Under the pieces are notes generated by a model. The model was not told where the DNA came from. It ran no database searches and saw only the letters and a program-made list of their open reading frames with translations. The translations under genes and the position numbers were made by a program. 64,000 bases of DNA from Azohydromonas sediminis (GTDB lineage: Bacteria; Pseudomonadota; Gammaproteobacteria; Burkholderiales; Burkholderiaceae_C), in contig NZ_QOAZ01000005.1 in the NCBI RefSeq assembly GCF_003574675.1, forward strand, positions 62,001 through 126,000. The letters are read 5' to 3'. Position 1 is the first letter of the stretch. Each line of letters starts with the position of its first letter. This document shows, in pieces, positions 1-9,974 of this stretch.

Positions 1-441
1 GCCGGCGTCGGGCGCGTGCTCGCGGTGGCCGAGTGGCATCCCAACGTGAGCGGCGCGGCGTCGCAGGCGTTCTACGCCGAGTTCCGCCGGCGCTTCCCCG
101 ATCCGCGCGACGACTACGTGCACGCGCGCATGCAGCTGATGATCGAGATGCTGGCCGCGGCGATCGAGCGTGCCGGCAGCGCCGAGCCGCTGGCGGTGGC
201 GCAGGCGCTGTCGGGCCTGTCCCACGACGGTGCGACGCTGGGCGGCGTGCACCGCGGCACGATGCGCGCCGCCGACCACCAGCTGCAGCAGTCGCTCGTC
301 GTCAGCGTGATGGACCGTGCCGGCCGCCCCGGCGTCGCGCACGACGTCGAGGGCTCGGGCTTCGGCTTTCGCACGGTGCGCACGTTCTCGGCCGACGAGG
401 TCGCGCAGCCGCACGCGTGCCGCATGACGTGGCCCGGATGA
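1..441 (+). CDS. ABC transporter substrate-binding protein, C-terminal part
   Basis: The reading frame is open from the first base, so only the last 146 codons are present. The segment has the look of the periplasmic Leu/Ile/Val-type substrate-binding family (type 1 periplasmic fold): an aromatic stretch AEWHPN, a helix with repeated acidic and alanine residues, then DGATLGGVHRGTMRAADHQL, which resembles the late segment of these proteins where a gene-product-by-substrate clause precedes the final beta strands. The N-terminus and signal peptide lie outside the window, so the ligand cannot be inferred. The stop codon overlaps the start of the next gene (ATGA at 438-441), so the two are probably translated together; transporter and aminotransferase may serve the same amino acid or amide pathway. 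Confidence 0.75.
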   Translation, partial: AGVGRVLAVAEWHPNVSGAASQAFYAEFRRRFPDPRDDYVHARMQLMIEMLAAAIERAGSAEPLAVAQALSGLSHDGATLGGVHRGTMRAADHQLQQSLVVSVMDRAGRPGVAHDVEGSGFGFRTVRTFSADEVAQPHACRMTWPG

Positions 442-1622
442 GCACCCGGCCGCCACCGACGCCGGTGGTGCTGCCGGCGCGCATCGCCGCGCTGCCCGGC
501 TCGAAGATCCGCGAGGTGGCCAACGCCGCGCTCGGCCGCGACGACGTGCTCGCGTTCTGGTTCGGCGAGAGTGACGAGCCCACGCCGGCGGCGGTGTGCG
601 ACGCCGCGGCGCGCTCGCTGGCCGCCGGCGAGACCTTCTATTCGCACAACCTCGGGCTGCCCGCGCTGCGCGAGGCGCTGGCGGCGTACCTGTCGGCGCT
701 GCACCGGCCGCTGGGCGCCAGCCGCATCGCGGTCACCAGCTCGGGCGTGACGGCGCTGATGATCGCTGCGCAGCTGCTGCTCGCGCCCGGCGACGAGGTC
801 GTCGCCGTCGTGCCGGTGTGGCCGAACCTGACCGCGCAGCCGGCGATCCTCGGCGCGTCGGTCGTGCGCGTGCCGCTGCGCCCGCAAGGCGGCCGCTGGG
901 GCCTGGACCTGCAGCGCCTGCTCGACGCGGTGACGCCGCGCACGCGTGCGCTCGTGCTCAATGCGCCGAACAACCCGACCGGCTGGACGCTGATGCCCGA
1001 CGAGCAGCGCGCCATCCTCGAGCACTGCCGGCGCACCGGCACGTGGATCGTCGCCGACGAGGTCTATTCGCGCGTGTGGTTCGGCGCCGAGGGCCGCGCC
1101 GCGCCGAGCTTCCTCGACCAGGCCGAACCCGACGACCGGCTGCTCGTCGCGCACAGTTTCTCGAAGAGCTTCCTGATGACGGGCTGGCGGCTGGGCTGGC
1201 TCGTGACGCCGGCCGAGGTGATGGACACGGTGGGTAAGCTGATCGAGTTCAACAGCTCGTGCACGCCGGTGTTCGTGCAGCGCGGCGGGCTGGCGGCGCT
1301 GGCGATCGCCGACGACTTCGTGCCGTCCCTCGTGCAGCGGCTGCGCGGCGGCCGCGACGCGCTCGTCGGTGCGCTGGCCGCGCTGCCCGGCGTGACGGTG
1401 GCCGCCCCGCCGGCCGGGCTGTACGCGTTCTTTCGCGTCGAGGGGCAGGACGACTCGCTCGCGTTCGCGAAGCGGCTGGTCGCCGAGCACGGGCTGGGGC
1501 TGGCGCCCGGGGTCGCGTTCGGCGACGAGGGCGAAGGCTGGCTGCGCTGGTGCTTCGCGTCGCGCGACCCGGCGCGGCTGCAGCAGGGCGTGCAGCGGCT
1601 CGCGGCGGCGCTGCGGCTATAA
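438..1622 (+). CDS. PLP-dependent aminotransferase class I/II
   Basis: 394 residues, the usual size of fold-type I aminotransferases of the aspartate/alanine aminotransferase superfamily. Visible family marks are the substrate loop NAPNNPTG (about residue 174), the cofactor-contacting DEVYSRVWF, and the Schiff-base lysine in [15 protein letters not shown] near residue 240. The start at 438 is chosen because it overlaps the previous stop as ATGA; the frame stays open further upstream, but there it overlies the substrate-binding protein gene. The specific amino donor cannot be told from sequence. The stop codon TAA lies inside a TATAAT sequence that could be the promoter of rpsO. Confidence 0.9.
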   Translation: MSTRPPPTPVVLPARIAALPGSKIREVANAALGRDDVLAFWFGESDEPTPAAVCDAAARSLAAGETFYSHNLGLPALREALAAYLSALHRPLGASRIAVTSSGVTALMIAAQLLLAPGDEVVAVVPVWPNLTAQPAILGASVVRVPLRPQGGRWGLDLQRLLDAVTPRTRALVLNAPNNPTGWTLMPDEQRAILEHCRRTGTWIVADEVYSRVWFGAEGRAAPSFLDQAEPDDRLLVAHSFSKSFLMTGWRLGWLVTPAEVMDTVGKLIEFNSSCTPVFVQRGGLAALAIADDFVPSLVQRLRGGRDALVGALAALPGVTVAAPPAGLYAFFRVEGQDDSLAFAKRLVAEHGLGLAPGVAFGDEGEGWLRWCFASRDPARLQQGVQRLAAALRL

Positions 1623-1623
1623 T
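1618..1623 (+). promoter_or_regulatory. candidate -10 box of rpsO
   Basis: A perfect TATAAT overlaps the stop codon of the aminotransferase gene. It would start a transcript about 140 bases ahead of rpsO. No good -35 match is visible at 16-18 bases upstream, so this is a suggestion only. Confidence 0.35.
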
Positions 1624-1770
1624 GCACGGTCGCGCCGGGGCTGGACGGCTTCGGCGCATGCGAGCACGGCGCGGGTCGGTTTCACCCGCGACCGCGAGTC
1701 CCACCCGGAAACCGCTGCGGCGTGCGTCGCCGTCGTGGTTGTCCGCTTTTCGAAATCGCAAGGACCCACG

Positions 1771-2040
1771 ATGGCAGTCGCAGACATCAACAAGGCCGAG
1801 ATCGTCAAGGCCAACGGCCGCAGCCCCAACGACACCGGTTCGCCCGAAGTGCAGGTCGCGCTGCTGACCGCGCGCATCAACGAGCTGACGCCGCACTTCA
1901 AGACCCACGTCAAGGACCACCACGGCCGCCGCGGCCTGCTCAAGCTGGTCAACCAGCGCAAGCGCCTGCTCGCGTACCTGAAGAGCAAGGACGCCGAGCG
2001 CTACGTCGCGCTGATCAACAAGCTCGGCCTGCGCAAGTAA
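1771..2040 (+). CDS. rpsO: 30S ribosomal protein S15
   Basis: 89 residues, exactly the size of bacterial S15. S15 binds the central domain of 16S rRNA and nucleates assembly of the platform. Family signatures are clear: [16 protein letters not shown], the loop [15 protein letters not shown] and the C-terminal helix with [13 protein letters not shown]. The start at 1771 is preceded by AAGGACCCACG; an upstream GTG at 1735 would add twelve residues that S15 does not have. It sits just ahead of pnp, a linkage conserved in many proteobacteria where both are cotranscribed. Confidence 0.98.
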   Translation: MAVADINKAEIVKANGRSPNDTGSPEVQVALLTARINELTPHFKTHVKDHHGRRGLLKLVNQRKRLLAYLKSKDAERYVALINKLGLRK

Positions 2041-2056
2041 GCCGTACGATGCGAAG

Positions 2057-2091
2057 CGACAGCCTGTCTGCGCGTGCAGCACAGGCTGTCG
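2057..2091 (+). terminator. hairpin after rpsO (attenuator-like)
   Basis: Arms CGACAGCCTGT (2057-2067) and ACAGGCTGTCG (2081-2091) are perfectly complementary, and the middle adds CTGC/GCAG with a one-base bulge and GCGT loop. It is followed by TCGTTTGG, not a full T-run, so it is likely a partial terminator or processing site between rpsO and pnp rather than a strong stop. Confidence 0.7.
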
Positions 2092-2126
2092 TCGTTTGGA
2101 GCATGGCCCATACGGCGCTGCTGTGT

Positions 2127-2162
2127 CATTCCACCGTCGCGGTCGGCCGCGACGCTGGAATG
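2127..2162 (+). promoter_or_regulatory. pnp leader hairpin
   Basis: CATTCCA (2127-2133) pairs with TGGAATG (2156-2162), then a 2x2 internal loop, then GTCGCGG (2136-2142) pairs with CCGCGAC (2147-2153) around a TCGG loop. A long two-part stem 78 bases ahead of the pnp start matches the arrangement known in Escherichia coli, where RNase III cuts such a stem and PNPase then represses its own message. That function is an inference here. Confidence 0.6.
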
Positions 2163-2239
2163 GCATCCCGCCGCGAGGCCCAGGCTCCCGGTTCCGCGCA
2201 CCGCCGTGAGGGTGCGGCCTTTCTGACCGGAGACTCGCC

Positions 2240-4519
2240 ATGAGCCTGTTCAACAAAGTCACCAAGACCTTCCAGTGGGGCGCGCACACGGTGCGCATGG
2301 AAACGGGCGAGATCGCCCGCCAGGCCACCGGCGCCGTGCTCGTCGACATCGACGATACCGTCGTGCTGGCCACCGTCGTCGCGGCCAAGAACGCCAAGCC
2401 GGGGCAGGACTTCTTCCCGCTGACCGTCGACTACATCGAGAAGACCTACGCCGCCGGCAAGATCCCGGGCAGCTTCTTCAAGCGCGAAGGCCGCCCGAGC
2501 GAACTCGAGACGCTGACCAGCCGCCTGATCGACCGCCCGATCCGCCCGCTGTTCCCGGACGGCTTCTTCAACGAGGTGCAGGTCGTCGTGCACGTGCTGA
2601 GCCTGAATCCCGAGGTGCAGGCCGACATCGCCGCGATGATTGCCACCAGCGCCGCGCTGTCGGTGTCGGGCATCCCGTTCAACGGCCCGATCGGCGCCGC
2701 GCGCGTCGGTTACATCAACGGCGAGTACGTGCTCAACCCGGGCAAGACGCAGCTCGCCGACAGCAAGCTCGACCTCGTCGTCGCCGGCACCGAGGCCGCG
2801 GTGCTGATGGTCGAGTCCGAGGCCGACCAGCTCAGCGAGGAGGTGATGCTCGGCGCCGTCGTGTTCGGCCACGAGCAGGGCAAGGTCGCGATCGAGGCGA
2901 TCCACGAACTCGTGCGCGAGGCCGGCAAGCCCGAGTGGCAGGCCGCGGGCCTGTGGACGCCGCCGGCCAAGGACGAGGCGTTCATCGCCAAGGTCAACGC
3001 GCTCGCCGAGGACAAGCTGCGCGCGGCCTACCAGATCCGCAGCAAGCAGGCGCGCACGCAGGCCTGCCGCGAGGCCTACGCCAGCGTCAAGGCGTCGCTC
3101 GCCGAAGAGGGCGTCCCTTTCGACGAGGTCAAGGTCGACGCGATGCTGTTCGACATCGAGGCGCGCATCGTGCGCAGCCAGATCCTGGCCGGCGAGCCGC
3201 GCATCGACGGGCGCGACACGCGCACCGTGCGCCCGATCGAGATCCGCACCGGCATCCTGCCGCGCACGCACGGCTCGGCGCTGTTCACGCGCGGCGAGAC
3301 GCAGGCGCTGGTGGTGGCCACGCTGGGCACCGAGCAGGACGCGCAGAAGATCGACGCGCTGGCCGGCGAGTACCAGGACCGCTTCCTGCTGCACTACAAC
3401 ATGCCGCCGTTTGCCACCGGCGAGACCGGGCGCGTGGGCTCGCCGAAGCGCCGCGAGGTCGGCCACGGGCGCCTGGCCAAGCGTGCGCTGGCCGCCTGCC
3501 TGCCCAGCCGCGACGAGTTCCCGTACGTGATGCGCGTCGTCAGCGAGGTCACCGAGAGCAATGGCTCGTCGTCGATGGCGTCGGTGTGCGGCGGCTGCCT
3601 CGCGCTGATGGACGCCGGCGTGCCGATGAAGGCGCACGTGGCCGGCATCGCGATGGGGCTGATCAAGGAGGGCAACCGCTTCGCGGTGCTCACCGACATC
3701 CTCGGCGACGAGGACCACCTCGGCGACATGGACTTCAAGGTCGCCGGCACCACCGCCGGCGTGACCGCCCTGCAGATGGACATCAAGATCCAGGGCATCA
3801 CGAAGGAGATCATGCAGGTCGCGCTCGCGCAGGCGAAGGAAGCGCGCATGCACATCCTGGCCAAGATGGTCGAGGCCGTCGGTGGCGCGAAGGAGGAGCT
3901 CAGCCCGTTCGCGCCGCGCCTGTACACGATGAAGATCAACCCGGAGAAGATCCGCGACGTGATCGGCAAGGGCGGCGCGACGATCCGCGCGCTGACCGAG
4001 GAGACCGGCACGACGATCGACATCGCCGAGGACGGCACGATCACGGTGGCTTCGACCGACGCGGCGCGCGCGCAGGAGGCGATGCGGCGCATCGGCGAGA
4101 TCACCGCCGAGGCCGAGGTCGGCAAGGTCTACGAGGGGCCGGTGACGAAGATCCTGGACTTCGGCGCACTCGTCAACATCCTGCCCGGCAAGGACGGCCT
4201 GCTGCACATCAGCCAGATCGCGCACCAGCGCGTCGAGAAGGTCGAGGACTTCCTGAAGGAAGGCCAGGTCGTGCAGGTCAAGGTGCTCGAGACCGACGAC
4301 AAGGGCCGCATCAAGCTGTCGATGAAGGCCTTGCTCGACAAGCCCGAGGGCTGGGTCGAGGAGGAGCGCCCGCGCCGCGACCGTGACGAGCGCGGCGGAC
4401 GCGGCGATCGCGGTCCGCGTCGCGAGCGCAGCGACCGCCCGGAGCGCGGTAAACGCGCCGAGCGCGAGCCGGTGGCCGACGCGGCCGGTGGCGACGAGCC
4501 GCCGGCCAAGTCCGAGTGA
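2240..4519 (+). CDS. pnp: polyribonucleotide nucleotidyltransferase (PNPase)
   Basis: 759 residues, slightly longer than typical PNPase (about 700-710) because of a charged Arg/Asp/Gly/Glu-rich tail after residue 700. PNPase is a phosphorolytic 3'-5' exoribonuclease of the RNA degradosome. Two RNase PH-like domains are separated by an all-alpha domain; [11 protein letters not shown] with the second-core catalytic region is near residue 440, the KH domain has [15 protein letters not shown] near residue 570, and the S1 domain with [12 protein letters not shown] follows near residue 650. It lies 199 bases after rpsO behind two hairpins, consistent with cotranscription and autogenous control. The basic-acidic tail may contact RNA or degradosome partners; that is inference. 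Confidence 0.98.
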   Translation: MSLFNKVTKTFQWGAHTVRMETGEIARQATGAVLVDIDDTVVLATVVAAKNAKPGQDFFPLTVDYIEKTYAAGKIPGSFFKREGRPSELETLTSRLIDRPIRPLFPDGFFNEVQVVVHVLSLNPEVQADIAAMIATSAALSVSGIPFNGPIGAARVGYINGEYVLNPGKTQLADSKLDLVVAGTEAAVLMVESEADQLSEEVMLGAVVFGHEQGKVAIEAIHELVREAGKPEWQAAGLWTPPAKDEAFIAKVNALAEDKLRAAYQIRSKQARTQACREAYASVKASLAEEGVPFDEVKVDAMLFDIEARIVRSQILAGEPRIDGRDTRTVRPIEIRTGILPRTHGSALFTRGETQALVVATLGTEQDAQKIDALAGEYQDRFLLHYNMPPFATGETGRVGSPKRREVGHGRLAKRALAACLPSRDEFPYVMRVVSEVTESNGSSSMASVCGGCLALMDAGVPMKAHVAGIAMGLIKEGNRFAVLTDILGDEDHLGDMDFKVAGTTAGVTALQMDIKIQGITKEIMQVALAQAKEARMHILAKMVEAVGGAKEELSPFAPRLYTMKINPEKIRDVIGKGGATIRALTEETGTTIDIAEDGTITVASTDAARAQEAMRRIGEITAEAEVGKVYEGPVTKILDFGALVNILPGKDGLLHISQIAHQRVEKVEDFLKEGQVVQVKVLETDDKGRIKLSMKALLDKPEGWVEEERPRRDRDERGGRGDRGPRRERSDRPERGKRAEREPVADAAGGDEPPAKSE

Positions 4520-4550
4520 CGCGCCGTCGCGCGCCGGCCGACACGATGCG

Positions 4551-5537
4551 ATGAAGGCAATCGAGATCAGCCGCCCCGGTGGGCCCGAGGTGCTGCGCAC
4601 CGTCGAGCGCGCAGCACCGGTGCCGCAGGCCGGCGAGATGCTGATCGCGGTGCGTGCCTCGGGGGTCAACCGCCCCGACGTGCTGCAGCGCAAGGGGGCC
4701 TACCCGCCCCCGCCCGGCGTGTCCGACCTGCCCGGCCTCGAAGTCGCCGGCACGGTGGCGGGCGGCGACCCGGCCGAGCTCGCGGCCGCGGGCTTCCGGC
4801 TCGGTGACCGCGTCTGCGCGCTGGTGGCCGGTGGCGGTTACGCCGAGCAGTGCACCGCGCCGATCGGCCAGTGCCTGCCGGTGCCCGCGGGCCTGACCGA
4901 CGTCGAGGCGGCGGCACTGCCCGAGACGTTCTTCACCGTGTGGCAGAACGTCTTCGAGATCGCGAAGCTGCAGCCGGGCGAGACGCTGCTCGTGCAGGGC
5001 GGCTCGAGTGGCATCGGCGTGACCGCGATCCAGCTCGCGAAGGCGCTCGGCGCGACCGTGATCGTCACCGCCGGCAGCGACGACAAGTGCGCCGCGTGCG
5101 TGCGGCTCGGTGCCGACCATGCGATCAACTACCGCACGCAGGACTTCGCCGCCGAGGCCAGGCGCCTGACCGGCGGGCGCGGCGTCGATGTCGTGCTCGA
5201 CATGGTCGCGGGCGACTACGTCGAGCGCGAGGTGCAGTGCCTGGCCGACGACGGTCGGCTGGCGATCATCGCGGTGCAGGGCGGCACGCGCAGCGCGTTC
5301 GACGCGGGGCTGGTGCTGCGCAAGCGCCTGGCGATCACCGGCTCGACGCTGCGCGCGCGTTCCGTCGCGTACAAGACGCGCCTGGCGCAGGCACTGCGCG
5401 AGCGCGTGTGGCCGCTGCTCGAAGCCGGGCGCGTCAAGCCGGTGATCCATGCGGTGTTCCCGGCCGCCGATGCCGCGGCCGCGCACGCGCTGATGGAGTC
5501 GAGCACGCACGTCGGCAAGATCGTGCTGACCTGGTGA
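4551..5537 (+). CDS. NAD(P)H-quinone oxidoreductase, zinc-independent MDR family
   Basis: 328 residues, the length of QOR/PIG3-type members of the medium-chain dehydrogenase/reductase superfamily, which reduce quinones or alpha,beta-unsaturated carbonyls with NADPH. Seen: N-terminal [15 protein letters not shown], the [12 protein letters not shown] segment, and the nucleotide-binding loop [21 protein letters not shown] around residue 150. The zinc ligands of alcohol dehydrogenases are absent. The start at 4551 fits the family; the frame is open further upstream but only over the end of pnp. It sits between pnp and tpiA, as in many Burkholderiales. Confidence 0.92.
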   Translation: MKAIEISRPGGPEVLRTVERAAPVPQAGEMLIAVRASGVNRPDVLQRKGAYPPPPGVSDLPGLEVAGTVAGGDPAELAAAGFRLGDRVCALVAGGGYAEQCTAPIGQCLPVPAGLTDVEAAALPETFFTVWQNVFEIAKLQPGETLLVQGGSSGIGVTAIQLAKALGATVIVTAGSDDKCAACVRLGADHAINYRTQDFAAEARRLTGGRGVDVVLDMVAGDYVEREVQCLADDGRLAIIAVQGGTRSAFDAGLVLRKRLAITGSTLRARSVAYKTRLAQALRERVWPLLEAGRVKPVIHAVFPAADAAAAHALMESSTHVGKIVLTW

Positions 5538-5547
5538 GGAACACGCG

Positions 5548-6297
5548 ATGAACACGCGATGCAAGCTGGTGGTGGGCAACTGGAAGATGCACGGCAGCCG
5601 CAAGGGCAATGCCGAACTGCTCGACGGCATCGCCGGCGCGCGGCCGTTCGGCTGCGACGTCGCGGTGTGCCCGCCGTTTCCGTACCTGGCCGAGACCGCG
5701 GTCGCGCTGGCCGGCACCGACATCCGCTGGGGCGCGCAGGACTGCTCGGCGCACGAGCAGGGGGCCTACACCGGTGAGGTCTCGGCGGGCATGCTGCAGG
5801 AGTTCGGCTGCCGCTACGTGATCGTCGGGCACTCGGAGCGCCGCGCCTACCATGGCGAGAGCGACCAACTCGTCGCCGACAAGGCCAAGGCTGCGCTCGC
5901 GCGCGGCGTGACGCCGATCGTGTGCGTCGGTGAAACGCTCGCGCAGCGCGAGGCCGGCGAGACCGCCGACGTCGTCAAGCGCCAGCTCGCCGCCGTGATC
6001 CACACGCTGGCGCACTGCGCCGGCGAGATCGTCGTCGCCTACGAGCCGGTGTGGGCCATCGGCACGGGGCGCACCGCCACGCCCGAGCAGGCGCAGGCGG
6101 TGCACGCGCTGCTGCGCGCGCAGCTGCGTGCGGCCACCGGCAGCCGCGCCGACGAGATGAAGCTCCTCTACGGCGGCAGCGTCAAGCCCGACAACGCGCG
6201 CGAGCTGTTCGCGCAGCCCGACATCGACGGCGGCCTGATCGGCGGCGCGTCGTTGAAGGCCGCGGACTTCGTCGCCATCTGCCGCGCCGCAGGCTGA
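5548..6297 (+). CDS. tpiA: triosephosphate isomerase
   Basis: 249 residues. TIM interconverts dihydroxyacetone phosphate and glyceraldehyde 3-phosphate in central carbon metabolism. All catalytic marks are present: NWKM with the lysine near residue 12, HSERR with the electrophilic histidine near residue 96, the general base in [10 protein letters not shown] near residue 168, and phosphate-binding YGGSVKPDN and GGASL near the end. It begins 10 bases after the quinone oxidoreductase stop and is followed 30 bases later by secG, the common tpiA-secG pairing. A second ATG lies eight codons in other phase-free context (CGATGCAAG), but 5548 gives the usual N-terminus. Confidence 0.98.
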   Translation: MNTRCKLVVGNWKMHGSRKGNAELLDGIAGARPFGCDVAVCPPFPYLAETAVALAGTDIRWGAQDCSAHEQGAYTGEVSAGMLQEFGCRYVIVGHSERRAYHGESDQLVADKAKAALARGVTPIVCVGETLAQREAGETADVVKRQLAAVIHTLAHCAGEIVVAYEPVWAIGTGRTATPEQAQAVHALLRAQLRAATGSRADEMKLLYGGSVKPDNARELFAQPDIDGGLIGGASLKAADFVAICRAAG

Positions 6298-6327
6298 TTC
6301 CGAATTTCGATTGCGAGGAAGACCTCC

Positions 6328-6726
6328 ATGCAGATCTGGGTGAATATCGTGGTGGTGATCCAGCTCCTGTCGGCGCTGGCGATGATCGGGCTCGTGCTGG
6401 TGCAGCACGGCAAAGGCGCCGACATGGGCGCGTCGTTCGGCAGCGGTTCGGCCGGCAGCCTGTTCGGTGCCAGCGGCAGTGCGAACTTCCTGTCGCGCTC
6501 GACGGCGGCGCTGGCCACCGTCTTCTTCGCGTGCACGCTCGCGCTGGCCTACATGGGGCACACGCGCGCGATCGCGCCGTCGGCCGGCGAGGGCACCAGC
6601 GTGCTCGACCGCGTGGCACCCGCGGCCAGCGAGCCGGCGGGCACGGCGCCCGCGCAGATCCCGGGCCTCGTGCCGCCGCCGGCGCAGCCGGCGCCCGCGG
6701 GCGGGGGCGCGATCCCGAGCAACTGA
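6328..6726 (+). CDS. secG: preprotein translocase subunit SecG
   Basis: 132 residues with two membrane segments (about residues 4-24 and 52-74) separated by the Gly/Ser-rich loop GASFGSGSAGSLFGASG that marks SecG. SecG joins SecYE in the inner membrane and helps SecA-driven protein export. The tail after residue 80 is Pro/Ala-rich and low in complexity, longer than in E. coli SecG (110 residues), as is frequent in betaproteobacteria. A ribosome site GAGGAAG precedes the start. A strong terminator follows. Confidence 0.95.
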   Translation: MQIWVNIVVVIQLLSALAMIGLVLVQHGKGADMGASFGSGSAGSLFGASGSANFLSRSTAALATVFFACTLALAYMGHTRAIAPSAGEGTSVLDRVAPAASEPAGTAPAQIPGLVPPPAQPAPAGGGAIPSN

Positions 6727-6806
6727 GCTCGAGTCACGGCCGGCGCTGCGACTCCCGTGGCCGCGTCGCCGACGGGGATCGTGTGTGCCGCGAGACCTCG
6801 ACAGCG

Positions 6807-6830
6807 AAGGGGCCGGAAACGGCCCCTTTT
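6807..6830 (+). terminator. rho-independent terminator after secG
   Basis: AAGGGGCCG (6807-6815), GAAA tetraloop (6816-6819), CGGCCCCTT (6820-6828) then more T. A perfect 9-bp stem with a stable GNRA loop; the A/T ends make it work in either direction. It ends the rpsO-secG block before the tRNA gene. Confidence 0.88.
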
Positions 6831-6895
6831 GCGCTTAGAATGCGCCGCGTTCTGACGAGCCACTCCTCATGCGAGTCAGACACGAAAGCGTCGGC

Positions 6896-6980
6896 GCCGA
6901 CGTGGTGGAATTGGTAGACACGCTATCTTGAGGGGGTAGTGGCGAAAGCTGTGCGAGTTCGAGTCTCGCCGTCGGCACCA
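6896..6980 (+). tRNA. tRNA-Leu (anticodon GAG)
   Basis: 85 bases. Acceptor stem GCCGACG (6896-6902) pairs with CGTCGGC (6970-6976), followed by discriminator A and an encoded CCA. Anticodon stem CTATC/GGTAG encloses loop TTGAGGG, giving anticodon GAG at 6930-6932 (reads CUC and CUU). The long variable arm (TGGCGAAAGCTG) is class II, as expected for leucine, and the T arm is GCGAG-TTCGAGT-CTCGC. Placement between secG and nuoA is conserved in many betaproteobacteria. Confidence 0.97.
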
Positions 6981-7034
6981 GCGTCGAATCAGTCCGTCTG
7001 ATCGACACCCTCGCTGCGAGGACGTCACCGAGGT

Positions 7035-7049
7035 GGCCGCGCAGCGGCC
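7035..7049 (+). promoter_or_regulatory. hairpin in the nuoA leader
   Basis: GGCCGC (7035-7040) pairs perfectly with GCGGCC (7044-7049) around a GCA loop, in the 174-base interval between the tRNA and nuoA. It could end the tRNA transcript or shape the nuo leader; no T-run follows. No convincing sigma-70 promoter was found by eye in this interval. Confidence 0.3.
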
Positions 7050-7154
7050 CTGACAGTTTCGTGCAGGGTTCGGCCGGCATGCTCGGGATCACTGCGGTGG
7101 CCTCGGCACGCAAGGCCGGAAAGCCGACCGAGCGATCACGACACCGCCGAGACC

Positions 7155-7514
7155 ATGGACCTGCAACAGTACCTGCCCGTCATTCTGTTCATCCTGGTCG
7201 GGGTGGCGGTGGGCGTGGCGCCGCAGGTGCTCGGCTTCCTGTTCGGCCCCAACCGGCCCGACCCCGAGAAGAACTCGCCCTACGAGTGCGGGTTCGAGGC
7301 GTTCGAGGACGCGCGCATGAAGTTCGACGTGCGCTACTACCTCGTCGCGATCCTGTTCATCCTTTTCGACCTCGAGATCGCGTTCCTGTTCCCGTGGGCA
7401 GTGGCGCTGCACGAGATCGGGGCCACGGGCTTCTGGGCCATGATGGTCTTCCTCACCATCCTCGTCGTCGGCTTCGTCTACGAGTGGAAGAAGGGCGCGC
7501 TCGACTGGGAGTGA
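7155..7514 (+). CDS. nuoA: NADH-quinone oxidoreductase subunit A
   Basis: 119 residues with three membrane helices. First gene of the complex I operon; NuoA belongs to the membrane arm near the quinone site. The family hallmark [24 protein letters not shown] in the middle loop is present and carries the conserved Cys of the quinone-site loop. Helices lie near residues 7-29, 62-84 and 90-110. A 114-base gap to nuoB is unusual inside this otherwise tight operon and holds a small palindromic insert (CCCCGAGGGG at about 7554-7563). Confidence 0.97.
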   Translation: MDLQQYLPVILFILVGVAVGVAPQVLGFLFGPNRPDPEKNSPYECGFEAFEDARMKFDVRYYLVAILFILFDLEIAFLFPWAVALHEIGATGFWAMMVFLTILVVGFVYEWKKGALDWE

Positions 7515-7628
7515 ACATGGGGCTCCTCGTGCGACGACACCGTCGGCCGATCCCCCGAGGGGATGCGGGCCAGCTCGGCAGCGACGCGGCGCTCGGCCCG
7601 CGCGCGGTGATGGCCATGGAGTAGTGCA

Positions 7629-8105
7629 ATGGGCATCGAAGGCGTTCTGAAGGAAGGCTTCGTCACCACCTCGGTCGACAAGCTCGTCAACTGGTCCAAG
7701 ACCGGTTCGCTGTGGCCGATGACGTTCGGCCTCGCGTGCTGCGCCGTCGAGATGATGCACGCGGGCGCGGCACGCTACGACATCGACCGCTTCGGCATGC
7801 TGTTCCGGCCGAGCCCGCGCCAGAGCGACCTGATGATCGTCGCCGGCACGCTGTGCAACAAGATGGCGCCGGCACTGCGCAAGGTCTACGACCAGATGGC
7901 CGAGCCGCGCTGGGTGCTGAGCATGGGCTCGTGCGCCAACGGCGGCGGCTACTACCACTACAGCTACTCGGTCGTGCGCGGCTGCGACCGCATCGTGCCG
8001 GTGGACGTCTACGTGCCCGGCTGCCCACCCACCGCCGAGGCGCTGCTCTACGGGATCCTGCAGCTGCAGAACAAGATCCGGCGCGAGAACACGATCGCGC
8101 GCTGA
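7629..8105 (+). CDS. nuoB: NADH-quinone oxidoreductase subunit B
   Basis: 158 residues. NuoB carries iron-sulfur cluster N2, the last electron carrier before ubiquinone. The ligands are visible: adjacent cysteines in [10 protein letters not shown] near residue 37, the cysteine in [11 protein letters not shown] near residue 101 and [11 protein letters not shown] near residue 131. Its length and ends match the family. It is followed by nuoC after 12 bases. Confidence 0.98.
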   Translation: MGIEGVLKEGFVTTSVDKLVNWSKTGSLWPMTFGLACCAVEMMHAGAARYDIDRFGMLFRPSPRQSDLMIVAGTLCNKMAPALRKVYDQMAEPRWVLSMGSCANGGGYYHYSYSVVRGCDRIVPVDVYVPGCPPTAEALLYGILQLQNKIRRENTIAR

Positions 8106-8117
8106 GGAACACGACGC

Positions 8118-8717
8118 ATGAGCGAACGACTCGACCGGCTCGAAGCCGCGCTGAAAGGCGCGCTCGGCGAGCGCATCCAGGCTTTCAAGCGCGAACGCGG
8201 CGAGATCACGATCACGGTCCGTGCGACCGACAGCGTCGACGTCGCGCGCACGCTGCGCGACGACCCGGCGCTGAAGTTCGAGCAGCTGATCGACCTCGCC
8301 GGGGTCGATTACTCGACCTACAAGGACCAGCCCTGGGAGGGGCCGCGCTTCTGCGTCGTCTCGCACCTGCTGAGCGTCAGCCACAACTGGCGCTTGCGGT
8401 TAAAGGTGTTCGCGCCCGACGACGACCTGCCGCTCGTGCCTTCGCTGACCGGCGTGTGGAACTCGGCCAACTGGTTCGAACGCGAGGCCTTCGACCTGTT
8501 CGGCATCGTGTTCGAGGGCCACGAGGATCTGCGTCGCATCCTGACCGACTACGGCTTCATCGGCCACCCGATGCGCAAGGACTTCCCGGTCTCGGGTCAC
8601 GTCGAGATGCGCTACGACCCCGAGCGCCGCCGCGTGATCTACCAGCCGGTGACGATCGAGCCGCGCGAGATCACGCCGCGCATCGTGCGCGAAGAGCACT
8701 ACGGCGGACTCCACTGA
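8118..8717 (+). CDS. nuoC: NADH-quinone oxidoreductase subunit C
   Basis: 199 residues, the 30-kDa subunit of the hydrophilic arm. The diagnostic ERE(A)[23 protein letters not shown] segment is at residues 120-147, followed by the usual GHPMRKDFP. It is a separate gene, not the NuoCD fusion of enterobacteria. nuoD starts 3 bases after its stop. Confidence 0.97.
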   Translation: MSERLDRLEAALKGALGERIQAFKRERGEITITVRATDSVDVARTLRDDPALKFEQLIDLAGVDYSTYKDQPWEGPRFCVVSHLLSVSHNWRLRLKVFAPDDDLPLVPSLTGVWNSANWFEREAFDLFGIVFEGHEDLRRILTDYGFIGHPMRKDFPVSGHVEMRYDPERRRVIYQPVTIEPREITPRIVREEHYGGLH

Positions 8718-8720
8718 GCC

Positions 8721-9974
8721 ATGGCCGAGATCAAGAACTACACGTTGAACTTCGGGCCGCAGCACCCGGCCGCACACGGTGTGCTGCGCCTGGTGCTCGA
8801 GCTCGATGGCGAGGTCATCCAGCGCGCCGACCCGCACATCGGCCTGCTGCACCGCGCGACCGAGAAGCTCGCCGAGACGAAGACGTTCATCCAGTCGCTG
8901 CCGTACATGGACCGGCTCGACTACGTCTCGATGATGTGCAACGAGCACGCCTACTGCCTGGCGATCGAGAAGCTGCTGGGCATCGAGGTGCCGCTGCGCG
9001 CGCAGTACATCCGCGTCATGTACGCCGAGATCACGCGGCTGCTGAACCACCTGATGTGGCTCGGCGCGCACGGCCTCGACTGCGGTGCGATGAACATCTT
9101 CATCTACTGCTTCCGCGAGCGCGAGGACCTGTTCGACATGTACGAAGCGGTGTCGGGCGCGCGGATGCACGCGGCGTATTTCCGTCCCGGCGGCGTCTAC
9201 CGCGACCTGCCCGAGCGCATGCCGCAGTACCAGGCGAGCAAGATCCGCAACGCGCGCGCGGTGGCCGAGCTCAACGCCAACCGGCAGGGCTCGCTGCTCG
9301 ACTTCATCGACGACTTCACGCAGCGCTTCCCGAAGTACGTCGACGAGTACGAGACGCTGCTGACCGACAACCGCATCTGGAAGCAGCGCACGGTGGGCAT
9401 CGGCGTCGTCAGCCCCGAGCGGGCGCTGAACCTCGGCTTCACCGGGCCGATGCTGCGTGGCAGCGGCATCGCGTGGGACCTGCGCAAGATGCAGCCTTAC
9501 GACGTGTACGACCGCGTCGAGTTCGACGTGCCGGTGGGGTCCAACGGCGACACCTACGACCGCTACCTCGTGCGCATCGAGGAGATGCGCCAGTCCAACC
9601 GCATCATCAAGCAGTGCGTCGACTGGCTGCGCGCCAATCCCGGTCCGGTGATCACCGACAACCACAAGGTCGCGCCGCCGTCGCGCGTGAGCATGAAGAG
9701 CAACATGGAGGAGCTGATCCACCACTTCAAGCTCTTCACCGAGGGCATGCACGTGCCCGAGGGCGAGGCCTACGCCGCCGTCGAGCACCCGAAGGGCGAG
9801 TTCGGCATCTACCTGATCAGCGACGGCGCGAACAAGCCGTACCGGCTGAAGATCCGCGCGCCCGGGTTCGCGCACCTGTCCGCGCTCGACGAGATGGCGC
9901 GCGGGCACATGATCGCCGACGCGGTGGCGATCATCGGCACCATGGACATCGTGTTCGGCGAGATCGACCGATGA
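8721..9974 (+). CDS. nuoD: NADH-quinone oxidoreductase subunit D
   Basis: 417 residues, the 49-kDa subunit that forms the quinone pocket together with NuoB. Opening residues [19 protein letters not shown] include the conserved His pair of the quinone headgroup site, and the C-terminus ends in the standard IVFGEIDR. It has descended from the large subunit of [NiFe] hydrogenases, with metal ligands lost. Its stop overlaps the nuoE start as ATGA at 9971-9974. Confidence 0.98.
   Translation: MAEIKNYTLNFGPQHPAAHGVLRLVLELDGEVIQRADPHIGLLHRATEKLAETKTFIQSLPYMDRLDYVSMMCNEHAYCLAIEKLLGIEVPLRAQYIRVMYAEITRLLNHLMWLGAHGLDCGAMNIFIYCFREREDLFDMYEAVSGARMHAAYFRPGGVYRDLPERMPQYQASKIRNARAVAELNANRQGSLLDFIDDFTQRFPKYVDEYETLLTDNRIWKQRTVGIGVVSPERALNLGFTGPMLRGSGIAWDLRKMQPYDVYDRVEFDVPVGSNGDTYDRYLVRIEEMRQSNRIIKQCVDWLRANPGPVITDNHKVAPPSRVSMKSNMEELIHHFKLFTEGMHVPEGEAYAAVEHPKGEFGIYLISDGANKPYRLKIRAPGFAHLSALDEMARGHMIADAVAIIGTMDIVFGEIDR

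Noticed and set aside
2126-4693. Minus-strand open frame of 855 codons across pnp
   Set aside because: Antisense shadow of a clearly conserved gene; the product is low in complexity.
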